From Physcomitrium patens (lineage: Eukaryota; Streptophyta; Bryopsida; Funariales; Funariaceae), in NCBI RefSeq assembly GCF_000002425.4, contig NC_037269.1, positions 3,051,146-3,115,145 of the forward strand: DNA of 64,000 nucleotides, written 5' to 3'. The translations under genes were made by a program, and so were the position numbers. The notes beneath the pieces are model-generated. The model was not told the DNA's origin, ran no database searches, and saw only the letters and a list, made by a program, of their open reading frames with translations. Below, one piece after another: positions 32,720-44,833 of the stretch. Each line of letters starts with the position of its first letter. Position 1 is the stretch's first letter.

Positions 32720-35700
32720 GTGTTGGTACCATATGCTTGGTGATTGCTTAAGCTCATACAAAGATTTCTATAACTTACAAAGAAGATGTTGTTTGCGTTC
32801 TTTAACAAGTCCTTGAACTTGATCTATGTAAATGTCTTTGTCTAACTTTCCATTTAAGAAATCCATCTTCACATCCATTTGATGCATTTTTAAATCCATT
32901 GTTGCCCCAATTGTCACAATGATTCTAATGATGGAGAATTTGGCCATAGAAACAAATGTCTCATTAAAATCCAACACCAACAGCTTATGAATATTGTTTG
33001 GTATCCAATCTAGCCTTACATCTCACAACATTGTCCATTGCATAATTTTTTGTTATAAGCAACTACTTATAACTAAGAGAAGATTGATTTGCTCAAAGTT
33101 GAGTTAATTTTCATGTTCTATTGTCCATAAGTGATTTTTATTCTTCTTTCATAGCCTTCTCCTACTTCATATCTTCTATGGACTTCATTATATTTCATAA
33201 ACTTAACGGATCAACAAAAAAGGTAATATTAGCATATTTTTTATTTATTTGAATAAAGATGTAATTCTTCTACTATTTATCAAGTTGTTTTTTTTTTTTT
33301 TTTTTTTTTTTTTTTCCCATAGGATATCTTCTTTTATTTGATGAAGATTCACCTTCATGCAGTCAAAGGTCTCTTATAATCTTCTTTTCTCTTAAAACTT
33401 GTATCTTCAAATTCAAAAGTTGATACTTCCTATCATTATTATCTTCAATATCTTCATTGTCTTCATTGTTGGTTCTAACAATTATAGACACACTTTGATC
33501 TATCTTCTTTGGTTCTTTATTTTATTTTTTTATTTCTACCATCTTCATTGTCATCATCATCATCTTCTTTCTTTGTTGAAATTAAAGATGTATCCACAAA
33601 TACACCATTACTTTCATTTTGACACATCTCCAAATGTTCACAAATATTCTTATATTCCAAAAATTCTACATCATGACTTTTCATAATCTTCTTAGTTTTT
33701 AAACATATTATCTATATGCCTTGATACATTCACAATATCCAACAAATATACGTTTTGTACTTATTGCATCAAATTTAGACATCATAAAATTTAATTCTTT
33801 TACATAAGCAATGCATCCAAAAGTCATCATATATGAAACAAAAGGTTTCTTGCTTCTTCAAGCTTTTCATAGAGTCATTGATGTGAGTGTACTTGTAGGG
33901 CATCTATTCTTTGTATACATTGTATTTATCACAACTTTTGTTAAATATTCATTCTTAAGATTTTATTCATGAATCATATTCCTTATCATTTTTACAATGG
34001 TGTAATTTACTCTTTTAAAAACTCAATTTTATTGTAAAGTGTAAAAAGTAGAAGTTTATCTTATTATATCTTAAATCTTGAAGAATTCATCAAAATGCTC
34101 TAAAATATACTCACTTCTATTGGCTATGTACAACACCCTGATCTTGCACTTATATTACTTCTTTATAAATACATTAAATTTCTTAAACCTTAAAAAATGT
34201 TCACTCTTAGCTTTAAAGATGTAAATCCACACCTTTCTTGAAAAATTATCAATGAATGTGACAAAGTTCCTTCTTACTTCAATTGATGACATCTTCATTT
34301 GTCTAAAAATATTTGAATATACAATCTCTAAGAACTTGCTAGCACCTATTGTAACTTCTCTTAGAAATGAAGTCTTTTGTTGTTTGTTTTGGATACAACC
34401 ATCACAAATAAGTATCATGGCATTGTGGCTAAATTGACTAAGATCCAAGCCACTTACTATGGATTGAAGCTCTTTTATGCTTTTGGCATTCAAATAACTA
34501 AGTTATTGATGTTAAATTCTAATATTATCTTGATATATAAAAATTTGGCAAATATTGCTACTTCAATTCTATTCATCTTGATATAATTGATGAAGTAGAG
34601 ATTGTCATCTCTAAAACCTTTGGCAACATCTTCTCTACTTAATATCTTCACAAAATACCTATTTATATCAAATTAAACTTTACAACCATGTGATACAAGT
34701 TTGCTTATCAAAAGAAGGTTCTTCTTTATTTTTGGCACATATAAGACTTCCTTCAATATAATCTTCTTGATTTGATCCTTCACAACAATTTCTACCACAA
34801 TGGAGCTTATTTCAATGGCTTATACTATTTTTTTGTCTCTCAAATAAACTTTTGTTGTTGGAATTACTTCATAAGTATTAAATAAATACTTGTATAGTAT
34901 TATGTACTTAGTTGCATCCAAATCTATAATCTACTTGAACATAGCCAACCATCGAGCCTCTTTTACTTGCCATAAAAGCATAGTCATCTCCACCAAAGTT
35001 ATCACAAGTATCATTTCCATTCTTTCTATTTTCTTTCTTGACTTGTAATAATTTATGACAAAATGATTTGATTTTTTATAAATATGATAATTTTTTATAT
35101 TAATTTTTAAATTATCATATAGATTAAAATAGCTATTTTTTTTTCTTATCTTGAAAATAGAACCAAATCATCAATTTCAAGCTCCTATTATTTCTTTTTA
35201 GTCACTTCATGGAATAGTTTTGTCATTATATAATCCAATATAAGCTCTTTCATCTTGATAGATTTTAATGCTACAATGAGATAGTTGTAGGATTTTAGAA
35301 GGTTTATAAGTAATGTAAATATAATATCATAATTGTCAATAAGCTTATCAATAATTGTCATTTGATTTACAAGTACTTTTACCTTATAGATATGGGTAAT
35401 GAGTTCATCTCTTTCTCCCATCTTTACCATTTAGAACTTTTTTCTTACCTATAGAATATTTGAAAGATTTCTACTCTTATAGATGTTGCAATGAGTCTTC
35501 TATGCTTCCACTAATCCATTATAAGAAATTATATGTAAAAAATTGGCATCATCAAGATTGATTGCAATCAATTCAAAAGTCTTATTTTTACAACATTAAT
35601 ATTCCTTCTTCACCTTGATATTAGTGTTGTCACTTGAAAGCTTTTCACTTTCATCAATAATATCCCAAAGGTCCAATGAAGCTAACAAAAATTCTATTTT

Positions 35701-35774
35701 TTTCTTCCAATGATAGAAATTATCACTTCTAAACTTCTCAATTACTCTTAAATCATCACTCTTACTTAAAGCCA
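32720..35774 (-). pseudogene. Decayed Ty1/copia retrotransposon (gag, integrase, RT fragments)
   Basis: Minus-strand reading from 35,774 gives a copia gag N-terminus (MALSKSDDLRVIEKF, then FYHWKKKIEFLLASLDLWDI). It is followed by a UBN2-like gag part (35,188-35,430) and integrase-core fragments (34,155-34,493, with GLDLSQFSHNAMILICDGC and VTFIDNFSRKVWIY). The RT N-terminal block (32,768-32,980) has IRIIVTIGATMDLKMHQMDVKMDFLNGKL. The order matches copia (integrase before RT). Many stops, frame breaks and AT-rich decay are present. RNase H and both LTRs are not recognisable, so limits are approximate. Confidence 0.82.
33288..33315. repeat. Poly(T) tract (28 bp)
   Basis: Twenty-eight consecutive T within the copia remnant. 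It could be a replication-slippage expansion or the tail of a small plus-to-minus retroposed insert. Confidence 0.95.
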
Positions 35775-38220
35775 TATCTAGGGAAGACGTATATCAATTA
35801 AAATCCTGAAAAAAGTGATAGAGCTTTCAAAATCAAGATAAAGATGTTGTTACTTTAGATACCTAAAATGTATTTTTTATAAGTAAACTATTAATTTCAC
35901 TCTTTCAAAATATCTTCCATAATCTTTGTTAGTTTTCATTTGCCTCTAATTTCATAAATCACCTCTTATTACTATAAAAAAATCATTTAAGAACTTTAGC
36001 ACATAAAAATATAATATTAGTACTTCAATGATATAACTTAATAAAAAAAATATAATGCAAATATTCTAAAACATCACTCTAAAGTATTTAACAACCTCTA
36101 AGGCCATGTACAAACTTAACAATAAATAAGAGAAAAACTACATCAACAATTAAATGTAAAAAGTAGAATTTAGAAGATACTAAAAACTAACACTTAACTC
36201 TTGGCCCTTGACTTCGTCCCTTATTCATAGGATGAATTTCTACATATCAAGAGTCAATCTTTTGACCATTAGTAAGTTATCTAAAGTAATATCCTCTATA
36301 AAGTAACTTATTCTAATTTCACTTTTATTTACTTACTTTAATATGCCTCATCAAAAAAAATACAAAAATCATGACTATATTATTTTGCTTCATTAATCAT
36401 TGATTGATTATTTTGATATGTAATATCTTTGGCATTGCTTGCATCATCAATTTTATCAGTATGTCAAGGGACTATGGAGTAGTAGTAATAGAAAAGAATT
36501 TATCTTACAATGGTCTAATAGACTGTTAGAATTTGCTATAGGTATTATTAGCTGGTGCCAAATGAATTCAATTTTTGCAAGTTGTATTTATTTTTAATAT
36601 TCTTTAAAGTTCTGTTATTTGTCTCTAAAAAAAATCCTATCAAATCAATGTATTCTTAGAAATTTGTTATCTTTGCTTGATGTATTAAGACTATAGCTTG
36701 TGTAATTGATGCAAATCTCTATCAAGATTCTATAAAAGTTGTTTATGAATTTAACTTGAATAGGTTAAGATATGGAACTAAGTTAAGTTTTTTGATATGG
36801 GAAGATTTATAGTTGAATAGCTTGGATGCTTTTGGAAAGAAAGATATATATATATATATATATATATATATTTCAAAATTCATGTTCAGTAGAATTTATT
36901 CTTCATCTTCTAATTCTTAATTCTTTTGTTGGGATGGCTATGCCTCAAGTGGTTGACAAGCCTAATGTTAAGATGGTCCAACCAATATATGAACCCATGA
37001 AGATCAAGGAAGAAAAGAAAGAGCCACTGTATTTGCTTAATTTATTGGTTGATTAGTTGGTTCATTCCTTTATTCATTGTTGCAGTTTTCTTTTTTTCTT
37101 TTTTTTCTTTTTTACATCTATAGCATTGATTTTGTTAGCCAAAGCATTAAAATATAACTACTATATTGACAGAAATATTGCCCAGAATGTGTAGAATTTG
37201 GTTATTAATTCTGAGTTTGCTTGTAAATGACCTTACTTACCAATCTATTTCAAGTCATCCTCACATGATGTGTTATATCCAAAATTTTCAACATTTGGTA
37301 CAAATTGGATATATCTAGTGCATTGAGCAGAAGAAATTCTCATAAAAAATTTGACAATTATATGTTTTTGGTATTTTTTTATATATTTTTTATTTGTTTT
37401 ATATATAAAAGTATAGGTTTTTAGAAAAAATATAAAATAAGAAGAGATTATGAAATAGAATAATAAAAAAAAATGCAAGTATAAATATATTAATTAATTT
37501 CTTTAAACATTTACATAAATTAAAAGAAATATTTTTGATAGTTAATTATTATGTTTATTCTTAAGAAATTTACACCCAAATTTTTAATTTTAAAAAAATC
37601 ACTTTTTGAGATGGACCTAGTACAGATTTCACACAAAAATACTATTTGTACTATATAAGAAAAAGTGCATCCTATCTCATATTTTTCTATGGGCTTTGGA
37701 CTAATTTTTCCAAGTATAGAGATAATTAATTGAAGCTCCTCAATTTCAACCAATCAAAAGTTTAAAAGTTTTGATTTCTCACCTTACTCCCTAAAAAGAT
37801 AAGAAATAAAAAGACCCCTAAGAAGTGTAAACCATGCATCTATTTAGCTTATTCAGTAAAATAGGTTTTTGGACAATGATACTTCAAAAGGTGCAATTGA
37901 CTTGTTATACATTAATCCATTATTTGTCATTGGGCACTCAATCATAAGGTAGGAATGTATTCATGCAATCCTATCTTTCCAAAAAAAAAAAAAAAATCAG
38001 TAAAAAATTGAACTACTGATGGTTTTCTTTTTCTTCTTCTTTTCTTTCTAAACAAGTTAGGAGAGTGATTTGATTTATTCTGAATTCTTGTTTTCGTGAA
38101 CTTGCAGTTGGATTGCATGGAACTTAAACACAATTAGTCACAGATGCCTAGTAAGGTAAAGGAAACAAACAAGCAAACAAATAAATAAAATGGATACTTC
38201 AAGTTAATTTTGGTAGCTAA
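35775..38220. other. AT-rich intergenic DNA
   Basis: Probably includes the lost copia leader and LTR, but no LTR pair is visible. It has a (TA)n tract at 36,844-36,871 and A tracts near 37,980. Short ORFs (for example 36,826-37,056) match nothing known. Confidence 0.6.
36844..36871. repeat. (TA)n microsatellite
   Basis: Uninterrupted TA repeat of about 28 bp. Confidence 0.95.
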
Positions 38221-39330
38221 TGTCTATTATTTTTGAAGCAAAGGATAGGGCTGAAATTGTTTGCATTGGAAGGGAGTGCTGGATGCTATGGTGAAAGAAC
38301 ATGTTGGATGATGGAGGAGGAGGGAAGGGAGGGAGGGAAGGAAGGACAGCATTGGACAATGGGTGCCCAGGTCAACACCCCGACTCTTGATGCCCCTTGT
38401 CATGGGAAGAAAACAAATCACATCACTAACTGTATTATTAACCACAATAAGAAGGAGAAGAGAAGGAGAAGAAGAAGGAGAAGAAGAGTAGCAGCAGTAT
38501 ATGAAAGGAATAGAATACATGAGAGGGGGGGTCGTAGCAGGAATGGGCACAAATGGAAGGTGATGACATCAAGAGAGCAACAGAAGAGCAAGGAGAGGAG
38601 GAGGAGCAAATGACTGTGATGGCATGTCATGTGCATGGGGGGGGGAGGGGGTTGGGGGTGGGAAGGGATGAAAGAGTGAGAAAGGGAGGGAAGGATGGGG
38701 GGGGGGTGTTGCCTGCATGCACATGTGAGTGTGACCCTGTAAAGTGGGCCCCATGTGTTACAGAGTGCATGCTTCACCATGTGGTGTGGCGTGGGTGTGG
38801 TGTGGTCATTTTGTGCACTGTAGTGATCTTCCACTCCTCTCCCCCCCCCCTTCTTGGGGAGTGAGTCTCCCTTCCTTTCCTTCCTTGAATTCTGGAATGC
38901 ACCATTCGACACCTGAAGTCATCCACCTCTCCTTCCTCCTCTCTTGCCACCCACTTGCCTTGTGTCTTCCAATTCCCTTCTTTCTTTCTTTCTTTACTTT
39001 TCTTTTTGATGAGGAGAATGGTGATGATTAGGGTACAAATCCCCTTCCTTGCCTTGCCTTTGCTTGTTGTTTGTTTGTTTGTTTCATTCTCATTGGCACC
39101 TCCCTTTTCTTCCTATCACTTTGGATCAAAGTACAGGAAGACCAAAGGAACCAAGAGATAGATTTACATGTTATACTCATCCATCCATCACCACATTCTC
39201 CTCTTTCCTTTCCTGCCTGTTTGTTTTGTTCATCCACATACTTTCCAAATATATTCAGTTTGTGGGTGCAAGGAGGAGAATAGATCAAAGAATGCTACAA
39301 ATAAGGTCATTGTGACGTATGTGAATCAAC
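38221..39330. other. GC-richer purine/pyrimidine-biased island, no recognised gene
   Basis: The left half (38,300-38,700) is purine-rich on the plus strand, with GGGAGGGAAGG, GAAGAAG and G7-G9 runs. The right half (38,830-39,200) is pyrimidine-rich with CTTTCTTTCTTTC and TTTGTTTGTTTG repeats. The mirror-like bias and the overlapping ORFs are low-complexity artefacts. Texture resembles the upstream DNA of the Dof gene (41.9-42.6 kb), so this may be a promoter or leader of an untranslated transcript. No coding exon is supported. Confidence 0.45.
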
Positions 39331-39867
39331 CAAAGGAAACCATTTCCTCCAAAAATGAATTGATTTTATGTTTTGAAAGGTTTGTAGTGTGCTCTCATTG
39401 GAGAGATTCATGCTCACTGTGGGCTTGTAGGCATCTTGTGGCTATTTGAATACTTATTAAGTTTGTGTTATGAGAGTCAAGTTTGACTTTATGACATGGA
39501 ACTTTTGGTATTGATTTTATTTTCTATTTTAAAAAGATCATTGATTAATATATTTATCTTTCTTTGAATTTTATATGATTTTTTACTTCATTGTCATAAC
39601 TTTTTAAACCTCCAGGGGCATGAGAGTTAGCTCCATGTCAGTGCCATGTCAGAGGTTGACATTGAAGTAGGCTTATCCTTTCTCACCCTTGGCCTGCATT
39701 CAGGGGTAGTCAACCACTAATGCAGGATCAAACTCAATAAATAAATATATGATAAAAATGAAAAAAGAATTTGAAGAAAGATCAATAATACATAATGCTC
39801 ACTTGGAGAAAATTTTATTTGATGAGTATTTTTCATCTATCCATATATTTTATGAAACTTGAAAGAG

Positions 39868-39870
<3 letters not shown>

Positions 39871-39902
<32 letters not shown>
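39871..39902. repeat. (TA)n microsatellite
   Basis: Uninterrupted AT repeat of about 32 bp. Confidence 0.95.
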
Positions 39903-39905
<3 letters not shown>

Positions 39906-40771
39906 GGTAGGAATTTCCCCAGAAAAACGTCTTGGATAATTATTGAAAAATTTCCAAAATTGTGGTGCACTTTCTAATGCCTTATTCCAGTCGGAATGTT
40001 TTTAAAATATACATATGTGAAAATATTTATGAACCGGAAGGAAAAAAGAAGAAAAGAAACAAAGAAGTTGGAAACCAGTCTTATCAGAATTTTGTTTTGT
40101 GGATGCATTTGAATCTGTACCTTTGAGATACATCCCTCTAGAATAAATGGAAAGTATTCAAGAAAAAAATCTACTGTCCAAGATTTATTGTCTAGTCTAT
40201 AAAATTATAATATAATTAAATTCAATAACAACAAATACTGGTGAACTTAACAACAACAGCAAGAGTACAATTTATGTTAAACCTTTACAAATCTCAGTTA
40301 TAACTCATTGCCAATCTGTTATATGCACATGATTCTTAAACATCTTTATGTGTGGAATACATTTTCATCCTTGATTAACATGGCATATTGTGGATGAATA
40401 TCAGTTTGATGTGCTAGAGAAACTCATTGTGTAGAATGATACAAAATTTAATGAAATGTGGTTGTACATAATAACACTAATAAAAAATCAAACACACAAC
40501 AACAAAAAAGAAAGAAAAGCTGAATTGATTTTGGATACAGATTAATTGTAGAGAGAGTTAATGTTTCCTATGAAAAAATTTGCAAACTAAGCCACATAAA
40601 TATTTGAAGTTTAAAGCATGCTTGTAACATCATGTGACAACTATGTTTTATTAATTGACTGTAAAAATGGTGTTTTTGTTTCTTATGTTCTAATTTATAA
40701 AGCCAATTTTTATTAAGGCTATTAGTCTATATAGAAAGAATCAAAATGTTTTAAAATAAGAACTAATAACA

Positions 40772-40772
40772 G

Positions 40773-40801
<29 letters not shown>
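40772..40801. repeat. (TA)n microsatellite
   Basis: Uninterrupted AT repeat of about 30 bp. Confidence 0.95.
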
Positions 40802-40804
<3 letters not shown>

Positions 40805-41830
40805 TGGTGATTGAATCTTCTATTATTATAGTAATTATTTTTTAAATTTTTTTATTAATGAAAAATACTTTTATGGTTTGACAATCATTGACATAAACAA
40901 GTTCAATTTAGTAAATAAAGTAGTTAGGAGTTTGTTTTAAGAAATACTATTGTTTTTTTTTTTAATTGATTTCTATATCATTGAAAACTTAATTGTCTTT
41001 TAAATGGATACTAGTTGAACTTGTGCCATTGTCACAAAAAATATATAAAAAATGAGTTAATTTTGTTCAAGGAACTACTTCTAAAATTTAATTATTAGAA
41101 AGCAAAAATTGTGCTAAGTCCTTCAAACATGTGTTTTATATAGAGATCTATGTAGAGGTGGTTGTTGCTTGAAAATCAACAAAGTGCAAGTCAGAAAGCT
41201 ACAGAGAGCTCATAGTGTAAGTGCAAATTGAAGTTGTAACAAGGGAGATGCCATAATTAATAAACACATTGTAAACAACATAATCAACAAGAGAGACAAT
41301 GGAAAAAAGCTTCATCATTGTGTACTTTATGAAAGGACCCCCCCTCCAACAACAACTATTTCAGGTCATTTTGCATAGGATTTATGTATGACAAGCTTAT
41401 TAGGACAACCAATCAGAAGGTTAATTTGTCTCTTTGGATTATCTCATTGATTTATATCCCTTTATGTGTTTTATATAATAAATTTAGGTTGCATAATTCA
41501 ATAAAGAGCTCAAATAAAACATAAGCATTTATATTTGAGGTTGTTGTTGTTGTTGTTGTTTATTTTATTTTATGGTTCTATTTTTATGTGATTTCAATTG
41601 AATATATTTTTAACACATCATGTTAATACTAAGTATTTTATAATTTAGTACAAAATCTTTGAAAAAAAATCTTAAAAACCAAAAGTAATTAATTAAATAC
41701 CTTTCACATTTATAGATAATAAAGTCAACTGTTTGTATTTTATGTAATTATATCATATTTGGTATCAAATACCATATTCATTGAATTCCATATCTCGAAA
41801 TTTCTTTACAAAAATTATCTATTTATTTTT

Positions 41831-43014
41831 TCATAGCTGTGGTGTCGGTTGGTACCCATGTCCATGTGTGTATATGTGCGCCAAGGAAGGAAGGAAGGAC
41901 GCCGTGAGAAATGGATGGATGCAACACACCAACCAGGAGGACGAGGAATGGCTGGAAAAGGGGGGGGGGGTTGAGTCCTACTACTGCTGCTACTACTGCT
42001 CCTGCGTGAGTGAGTGGGTGTGAGTGCATCGTCGTCGTCGTTGTGGTCGTTGATTCTACTGTTGGTGTTGATAGTGCTGGTGGTGCCCCGATAGAATAGG
42101 CGTCGTCACGGAGAACAGAATCCCGGTCCTCCTCGGTCCCCCGCCTTGCAAAGTAAGTAAGTCTGCAGAATCCCGGTTTTGCCATCTCCTTAACCGCTGC
42201 GCCGAGCACGCGCGGTGCCCATTTGTCAACCCGGTTGCGCGTTCATGTCCGTGTGTGCCTGCTTTGCCGCACTCTGACAGGGCTCCAGCCCCGCAATTCC
42301 CCTTCGCCCCTCCCTCCCCACCTTCTTCCTCCTCGTTGTTTCCGTTCTTTTCAAAATAAAATGAAAACTCAAAAAGAAAAAATAGAAAAAAGAAACCAGA
42401 AAGAAGATAACGAACAGGTCGCGAAGGATGAAGGAAGGGCGAAAGGGGAGCCTGATGCTGACAAAAGTCACAACCGAACTGGGCATTTAAGAGGGGGGTG
42501 CTGGTCGTTGCAGGGGGGGTTTGAGCGCAGACCGGGTTTGCCTGAACGCTGTGCGCTGTGTATTTGCATTGACACTAGGAATCCAACTTGAGATCGGCGC
42601 TTCATCCTCGCTTCCGATCGAGACTGTAAAGGACACAGGTGCTGACACCACGCTCTGATCGATACTGTGCTCCAACGAAGCTATTGTGTTTGAGATTGTG
42701 CCAGGTTGATGAATTCGGGCAATCTGAGTGGTCAGAACTTGCTTTGGAAGGATATCTACCTGCAGGAAGTCGAACTAGAGAGATTAGAAATGCTCTTGGA
42801 GGTGATTTAGGAACCGAAGTGAGGACAAGATATCGTTCGGAAATTGAAGTGTTTTTGGCAGTAGTCGGCAGAGTGGTTGGCACGAGAGAGCAGGACATCC
42901 GCTTCCTCTGAAGCCTTCGATCACTATTGCTCTTTCGCTGAAAATCGTGATTAGCCAGAACAGCTGGTGAAGTCGAAGTTGAAGTTGACAGATTGTGTAG
43001 GAAGACGACCAACC
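41831..43014 (+). promoter_or_regulatory. Upstream and leader region of the Dof gene
   Basis: GC-rich DNA leading into the Dof start codon, with GAAGGAAGG and GTCGTCGTCGTTG repeats near 41,880-42,060. An open frame at 42,639-42,911 (about 90 codons, TTG or internal start) lies in the probable 5' UTR, ending about 100 bp before the Dof ATG. It could be an upstream ORF but shows no family resemblance. No TATA box is obvious. Confidence 0.45.
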
Positions 43015-44049
43015 ATGCAATTGCCAATTTCACATCTGTCTGAGTTTCAAGAAACCGAGAACGAGGAGATCCATGCACATCTGGCAGCGAACTCTGGTTC
43101 CCACTCCCATGATGAAGAGGAAGGATCCCACTCGCAGGGAAGCAAGGGCAGCATAGGTCCGGACGGCAACCCCGTAAAGGACCTCCCCTGCCCCCGCTGT
43201 CAGTCCATGAACACGAAATTTTGCTACTACAACAACTACAGCACCAGTCAGCCTCGCCACTACTGCCATGACTGCCAGCGCTACTGGACCGTCGGGGGCA
43301 CTCTCCGCAACGTCCCTCCTGGTGGCAGCTGTCGCAAGAGGACAACCACTGTTCCTCAAAGCAGCAGTGTTCCTCACTTCCACCCCGGGACACCTCCATC
43401 TTCAACTCTCACGGGCTCCGAAGGTGAATCAGAGCGTTACCAACACCCTGGCAGTCCCCCAATGATGGCAGCTCTGGCGAGCATGCTAGCACATCCAGTC
43501 ACATCTGGATTTGGTGGTTTTGAGGAGCAATTTGCGGATTTGCTTTCCTTCTATCCCACGCAATTCTCGAGCTTATTGCAACTAGCAATCATGCAACAAA
43601 ACCAACAGGATATGCTTACGTCGACCTTTCCTGATGCCAGTATTCTTGCCAGCGGTCTGTTGATGCCGGAAGTGTTTGAGCCGAGTCACTTGGAGTTGAT
43701 GCACATGGCGACTATGTTGGCTGAGATGCAACGAATGCAAGAGTTAGCGAGAAGGCAGGCAGCAGCATGGGCCGAGTACCATCGAGAAGGGCAGTCTGCT
43801 GTTAGCAGTGGGATTCACCGACAAAGTCCCCAAAACGCGGCTGCAGAGGAGGCAGCGAAGAACCGGCAGTATGGTGGGAGCTCCTTGCACCGGCGGCCTG
43901 GGTTTTGGGAAACGGCATTGAGGCACAGCAGGCCGAACAAAAGACGCACTACGAATCCTGGCGTGCCTGAAAGCAGCAATTTGTCAAAAGAGCAAGGCGG
44001 TACAAGAGCGGCAACTAATCAGCCGCTCAGGCAAGAACATTCGTCATGA
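43015..44049 (+). CDS. Dof-type zinc-finger transcription factor
   Basis: Single exon, 344 residues from the ATG at 43,015 ([11 protein letters not shown]). The frame is open further upstream but has no earlier ATG. An acidic, His/Ser-rich N-terminus leads into a Dof finger (about 57-108): C59-x2-C62-x21-C84-x2-C87, with [14 protein letters not shown] and [15 protein letters not shown]. The finger ends PPGGSCRKR where most angiosperm Dofs have PVGGGCRKN-like sequence. Dof proteins bind AAAG cores in the nucleus. The rest is low complexity with a Met/Gln/Leu-rich region (about 200-245) that might activate transcription and a basic RPNKRR near 300. The subgroup cannot be fixed from this window. 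Confidence 0.93.
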   Translation: MQLPISHLSEFQETENEEIHAHLAANSGSHSHDEEEGSHSQGSKGSIGPDGNPVKDLPCPRCQSMNTKFCYYNNYSTSQPRHYCHDCQRYWTVGGTLRNVPPGGSCRKRTTTVPQSSSVPHFHPGTPPSSTLTGSEGESERYQHPGSPPMMAALASMLAHPVTSGFGGFEEQFADLLSFYPTQFSSLLQLAIMQQNQQDMLTSTFPDASILASGLLMPEVFEPSHLELMHMATMLAEMQRMQELARRQAAAWAEYHREGQSAVSSGIHRQSPQNAAAEEAAKNRQYGGSSLHRRPGFWETALRHSRPNKRRTTNPGVPESSNLSKEQGGTRAATNQPLRQEHSS

Positions 44050-44833
44050 AATGGCAGCGGCTTAGACGCCACCAGGAGACGCATTATTGATACATCAGAA
44101 CTGTTGAAAAGTTCCATCAGTTTAAGCTGTCTCTACTCTGTTGCATGTGCGAATGCAGCGTCAAGATGGCAATGACCGGCAGAGATTCAAGGTCGGCAAG
44201 TGTAAATCAAATTCCTCGCTGTATATCAACAACAGACGTCGATTAATGTAGCGATCTCAACACACTATCATCAATGGCCAGACAATATGGACTAAACGGC
44301 GTGAATGGTCTCAATCATGGAATGCTTAATTTTGGGTGATTTCAGCGGTTAGCTTGTTTCTTCGGCTGGATGCGTGTTCAGAAGGAAGTTCGCTGGTTGA
44401 GACGACTAAGCACAGGGAATTACTTTACAATGGATAGGATCGAATCTCCAACGCAAGAAGGCAAGCGTGGACTAGGCGAATGTAAGGTAGACGTCAATCA
44501 ACGTTTTGGTTCGAGGTATGAGTGCGAATCGCAGGGAAGTCAACTAAAATTCCCAAGCGAGCTCGTGACTAATTATTGATCTGAAGAATTAGAGTTTCGA
44601 TTTGTAAGCTTCACATTGTAAATTCAAGAAAAAAATTCAAGCTAAGATTGGGAATTGACGGCGACGGCTGCCTTCGATTCCACACCACGGAACTCTGTGT
44701 TGCCATCATGGCTAACTTTCATTCTACTTTTGTCACTAGCGACCCTGCCTGAGTTGCATAGCTGTTCTTCTGCCCACGAAGATCTGTAGGATCTCTGTAG
44801 AAGTGCATGTAATGAACTCTCCAGAGTCTTGCA
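44050..44833. other. Convergent intergenic region between Dof and the TTC39-like gene
   Basis: About 780 bp, presumably holding both 3' UTRs. A short open frame at 44,370-44,579 has no recognisable features. No terminator motif can be fixed. Confidence 0.5.

Larger units (their letters stand above)
39331..41830. other. AT-rich intergenic DNA
   Basis: No gene is seen. (TA)n tracts lie at 39,871-39,902 and 40,772-40,801, and a GTT trinucleotide repeat lies near 41,540-41,560. Confidence 0.6.

Noticed and set aside
36826..37056. Plus-strand ORF with a Lys/Glu-rich C-terminus
   Set aside because: Its start is a translated TA repeat, and no homology or splice context is visible.
38250..38290. 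Short resemblance to miR159/miR319-type sequence (TTGGAAGGGAGTGCT)
   Set aside because: Too many mismatches and no foldback partner visible at the expected distance.
38233..39449. Many overlapping ORFs on both strands in the purine/pyrimidine island
   Set aside because: They consist of runs of Arg/Glu/Gly or Pro/Ser/Leu from simple repeats. Open frames are expected because such repeats rarely contain stops.
42602..43405. Long minus-strand ORF (267 codons) opposite the Dof start
   Set aside because: It overlaps the Dof finger on the other strand and has Ser/Cys-rich antisense composition; a shadow.
44370..44579. Plus-strand ORF downstream of Dof
   Set aside because: Lies in the likely 3' UTR and has no recognisable features.
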